Source: 66-474 sp035717365 (lineage in GTDB: Bacteria; Pseudomonadota; Gammaproteobacteria; Xanthomonadales; Rhodanobacteraceae). Taken from it: a DNA stretch of 24,890 bases. The DNA lies in the NCBI GenBank assembly GCA_035717365.1, contig DASTIS010000117.1, forward strand, positions 1 through 24,890. Direction: 5' to 3'. The position numbers were made by a program, and so were the translations under genes. The notes beneath the pieces were generated by a model. The model was not told the DNA's origin. It did not search any database and saw nothing but the letters and a program-made list of their open reading frames with translations. Of the stretch, positions 23,241-24,890 are shown one piece after another. Every line of letters begins with the position of its first letter. The first letter of the stretch is position 1.

Positions 23241-23270
23241 ACTGGATGCCGGCCCGCGCCGGCATGACGA
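23241..23270 (-). repeat. REP element between lepA and lepB
   Basis: An 8-bp palindrome ATGCCGGC (23246-23253) / GCCGGCAT (23258-23265) with loop CCGC is flanked by CACTGG and GACGA. On the minus strand it reads TCGTCATGCCGGCGCGGGCC, then GGCATCCAGTG: the same family layout as the unit at 6501-6529. It may form a hairpin at the 3' end of lepA mRNA. Confidence 0.7.
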
Positions 23271-23298
23271 TGGCACGGGTGCATACAAGGAATACGCA

Positions 23299-24195
23299 GT
23301 GAAGAAAGATGCCTGGGGAACCGTGGTGCTGGTGGCGATCGTTGCCGTCTGCCTTTACATCTGGTACAGGACGTCGGATTTCGCGCTGGCACTGGTGCTG
23401 ATTACCGCCGCGTTCTTCGTGGTCTGGGTCGTCGACCGGCTCGCGTTCGCGCGCCGCCGCAGGCAACGCGCCGCCGACGAGGGCGTCAAGCCGCACGAGC
23501 CGCTGCTGGTCGACTACGCGCGCTCGTTTTTCCCGGTGATCCTGGCGGTGTTGCTGTTTCGCACGTTCCTGCTCGAACCTTTCCGGATCCCCTCGGGCTC
23601 GATGATGCCGACGCTGCTGGTCGGCGATTTCGTGCTGGTCAACAAGTTCGCCTACGGGCTGCGCCTGCCGGTGACCGATACCAAGATCATCGACATCGGC
23701 GAGCCGAAGCGGGGCGACATCGCGGTGTTCCGCTACCCGCGGAACCCGAAAGAGGACTACATCAAGCGAATCATCGGGCTCCCCGGGGACACCGTCACGG
23801 TTCGGGGCGAGCAGGTCACCATCAATGGCAAGCCTGTTCCGCAGGCCCTGGTCGGGCCCTACCGCGGCACCGACAAGGTCAGCATCAGGATGGAAGAAAA
23901 TCCGAACATGTCGCCGGTGACGGAGTACGAGGAGGACCTGGGCGGGATCAAGCACCATACGCTGCATTTCGCCTACATCATGCCGAATCCCTGTTCGGGC
24001 GGCACCCCGCTGCCCGAGGGCGGCTGCCGCTGGGTGGTGCCCAAGGGCCATTATTTCGCCATGGGCGACAACCGCGACGACAGCGAGGACAGCCGGTTCT
24101 GGGGATTCGTGCCGGAACAGAACCTGGCCGGGAAGGCATTCCTGATCTGGTTCAGCTTGGCCGACTGGCACCGCATCGGCACCGTGTTGCATTAA
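23299..24195 (+). CDS. lepB: Signal peptidase I
   Basis: Membrane serine protease that cleaves Sec and Tat signal peptides on the periplasmic side. The 298-residue protein has two N-terminal membrane segments (TVVLVAIVAVCLYIWY; ALALVLITAAFFVVWVV), a cytosolic basic loop, and a further hydrophobic stretch (FFPVILAVLLFRTFLL). The catalytic domain follows, with nucleophile Ser in IPSGSMMPTL, the general base Lys in YIKRIIGLPGD, and the conserved GHYFAMGDNRDDSEDSRFWG. The start is GTG 23299 with AAGGA 7 bases upstream. The downstream DUF4845 and rnc genes complete the classic lepA-lepB-rnc cluster. Confidence 0.97.
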   Translation: MKKDAWGTVVLVAIVAVCLYIWYRTSDFALALVLITAAFFVVWVVDRLAFARRRRQRAADEGVKPHEPLLVDYARSFFPVILAVLLFRTFLLEPFRIPSGSMMPTLLVGDFVLVNKFAYGLRLPVTDTKIIDIGEPKRGDIAVFRYPRNPKEDYIKRIIGLPGDTVTVRGEQVTINGKPVPQALVGPYRGTDKVSIRMEENPNMSPVTEYEEDLGGIKHHTLHFAYIMPNPCSGGTPLPEGGCRWVVPKGHYFAMGDNRDDSEDSRFWGFVPEQNLAGKAFLIWFSLADWHRIGTVLH

Positions 24196-24221
24196 GCTCT
24201 GGTTGTCCGGCAGGATGCCGC

Positions 24222-24245
24222 GGCTGCGCGCGCTGCGGCGCAGCC
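24222..24245. repeat. GC hairpin between lepB and the DUF4845 gene
   Basis: GGCTGCGC (24222-24229) and GCGCAGCC (24238-24245) form an 8-bp stem with an 8-nt loop. There is no T tract, so it is more likely an mRNA-processing or stability element than a full terminator. It may instead be an unremarkable GC-rich palindrome. Confidence 0.35.
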
Positions 24246-24288
24246 CGAAACGGGCGGATTCTCAACCGAAGTTCTGGGGGGCGACGAC

Positions 24289-24669
24289 ATGAAACGTCAA
24301 TCGGGCATTACCCTAATCGGGTTCGTGATCATCCTGGTCATTGCCGCGTTTTTCATCTACACGGCGATGAAGCTGGTGCCGGCGTACATGGATTATTTCA
24401 ACGTGGCCAAGGCGATGAATACAGTCGCCTCGCAATCCTCGGGCGGCACGAGCCAGGAGCAACTCCGCCGGCAACTTGAAACCCAACAACTTTCGCAATA
24501 CTTCGACGACGAGGATATCGCGGCGGAGAACATCCATGTGGTGACCAATCCGAAGGGTGGCTCGTTGCTGAAGCTGAGTTACGACAAGAAGATCCCCTGG
24601 ATCTACAACATCGATTTCCTCCTGCATTTCGAGAAGACGGTGCCCCTGCAGGCGCCGACGTCGGGATAA
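24289..24669 (+). CDS. DUF4845 domain protein
   Basis: A 126-residue membrane-anchored protein. The N-terminus MKRQSGITLIGFVIILVIAAFFIYTAMKLVPAYMDYF resembles a type IV pilin start (short basic leader, Gly, then a long hydrophobic helix) but lacks the Phe-Thr-Leu-Ile-Glu pattern with the Glu5 residue, so it is probably a simple anchor. The remainder (about 38-118) is the periplasmic DUF4845 domain, of unknown function, regularly located between lepB and rnc in gammaproteobacteria. ATG 24289 is preceded by GGGGGG. rnc begins one base after its stop codon, so the two are translationally coupled. Confidence 0.88.
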   Translation: MKRQSGITLIGFVIILVIAAFFIYTAMKLVPAYMDYFNVAKAMNTVASQSSGGTSQEQLRRQLETQQLSQYFDDEDIAAENIHVVTNPKGGSLLKLSYDKKIPWIYNIDFLLHFEKTVPLQAPTSG

Positions 24670-24670
24670 C

Positions 24671-24890
24671 GTGAAGCTCGGCTATCGCTTTGCCGACGAG
24701 TCGCTTCTCAACCTCGCGCTGACCCATCGCAGCGCCGGTCGCCCCAACAACGAGCGGCTGGAGTTCCTCGGCGATGCGCTGGTCAACCTGGTGGTTGCGG
24801 AAATGCTGTTCGATGCGCGGCCGCGTGCCGACGAAGGCGAGCTTTCGCGTTTGCGCGCACAACTGGTGAGCGAACCGGCGCTCGCCGAGC
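24671..24890 (+). CDS. rnc: Ribonuclease III, N-terminal part (runs off window)
   Basis: Double-strand-specific endoribonuclease that processes rRNA precursors and regulates mRNAs. Only the first 73 or so residues are in the window. The start GTG 24671 follows the DUF4845 stop by one base. The family pattern is clear: LGYRFADESLLNLALTHRS, then the catalytic signature NERLEFLGDALVNLVV with the metal-binding Glu and Asp, and DEGELSRLRAQLVSEPAL. The remainder and the dsRNA-binding domain lie beyond the right edge. Confidence 0.95.
   Translation, partial: MKLGYRFADESLLNLALTHRSAGRPNNERLEFLGDALVNLVVAEMLFDARPRADEGELSRLRAQLVSEPALAE

Noticed and set aside
24289..24360. Type IV pilin start on the DUF4845 protein
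   Set aside because: There is a short basic leader, Gly and a hydrophobic helix, but no Glu at position 5 of the mature form and no pilus genes nearby; a simple membrane anchor is more likely.

Overview
The window is about 25 kb of GC-rich chromosomal DNA from a gammaproteobacterium. Gene content and order (rnr-rlmB, ftsY-AsmA-mutY, rsmD-coaD, lepA-lepB-DUF4845-rnc, a DUF6491 protein, a CBU_0592-type membrane protein, and REP elements of the GTAGGAGC and TCATTCCCGC types) suggest the order Xanthomonadales/Lysobacterales, probably a Rhodanobacteraceae-like member. That placement is inference from gene content; no 16S gene is present.

Left part (1-2450): about 300 bp without a convincing gene, a CYTH-domain phosphatase, then a broken P4-type tyrosine integrase (one frameshift and one in-frame TAG) lying just beyond the 3' end of tRNA-Leu(CAG). 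This is the layout of an integrative element in a tRNA gene, with the integrase now dead; the far end of the element is not in the window.

2450-7320: an exported peroxiredoxin, RNase R, the 23S rRNA methyltransferase RlmB, a small membrane protein and an alkyltransferase-like DNA-lesion sensor. REP elements sit in the gaps and supply the stop codon of rnr and the last codons of rlmB.

7320-8810: a 100-bp imperfect palindrome, tRNA-Phe with a clear sigma70-type promoter, and a second, broken copy of the tRNA-Phe 3' end interrupted by a hairpin-rich insert. An exported protein with a RodZ-like DUF4115 C-terminus follows.

9000-12300: a leftward run of a cysteine-synthase-family enzyme, an AhpD-family protein and a small conserved protein, diverging from a rightward SrpA-type haem peroxidase. 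With the peroxiredoxin this gives several oxidative-stress functions. 12500-15870: an exported unknown protein, a Tat-exported multicopper oxidase with Leu at the type 1 axial position, a sterol-desaturase-family membrane enzyme and a divergent DUF6491 protein.

15900-24890: the tightly packed leftward ftsY-AsmA-mutY operon, then rightward rsmD, coaD and a lipoprotein, then lepA, lepB, a DUF4845 protein and the start of rnc, which runs off the right edge. This half is housekeeping. I found no clearly new multi-gene system. The most interesting items are small-scale: the broken tRNA-Phe copy, REP DNA forming gene ends, a possible CTG start on the alkyltransferase-like gene, and the dead integrase at tRNA-Leu.
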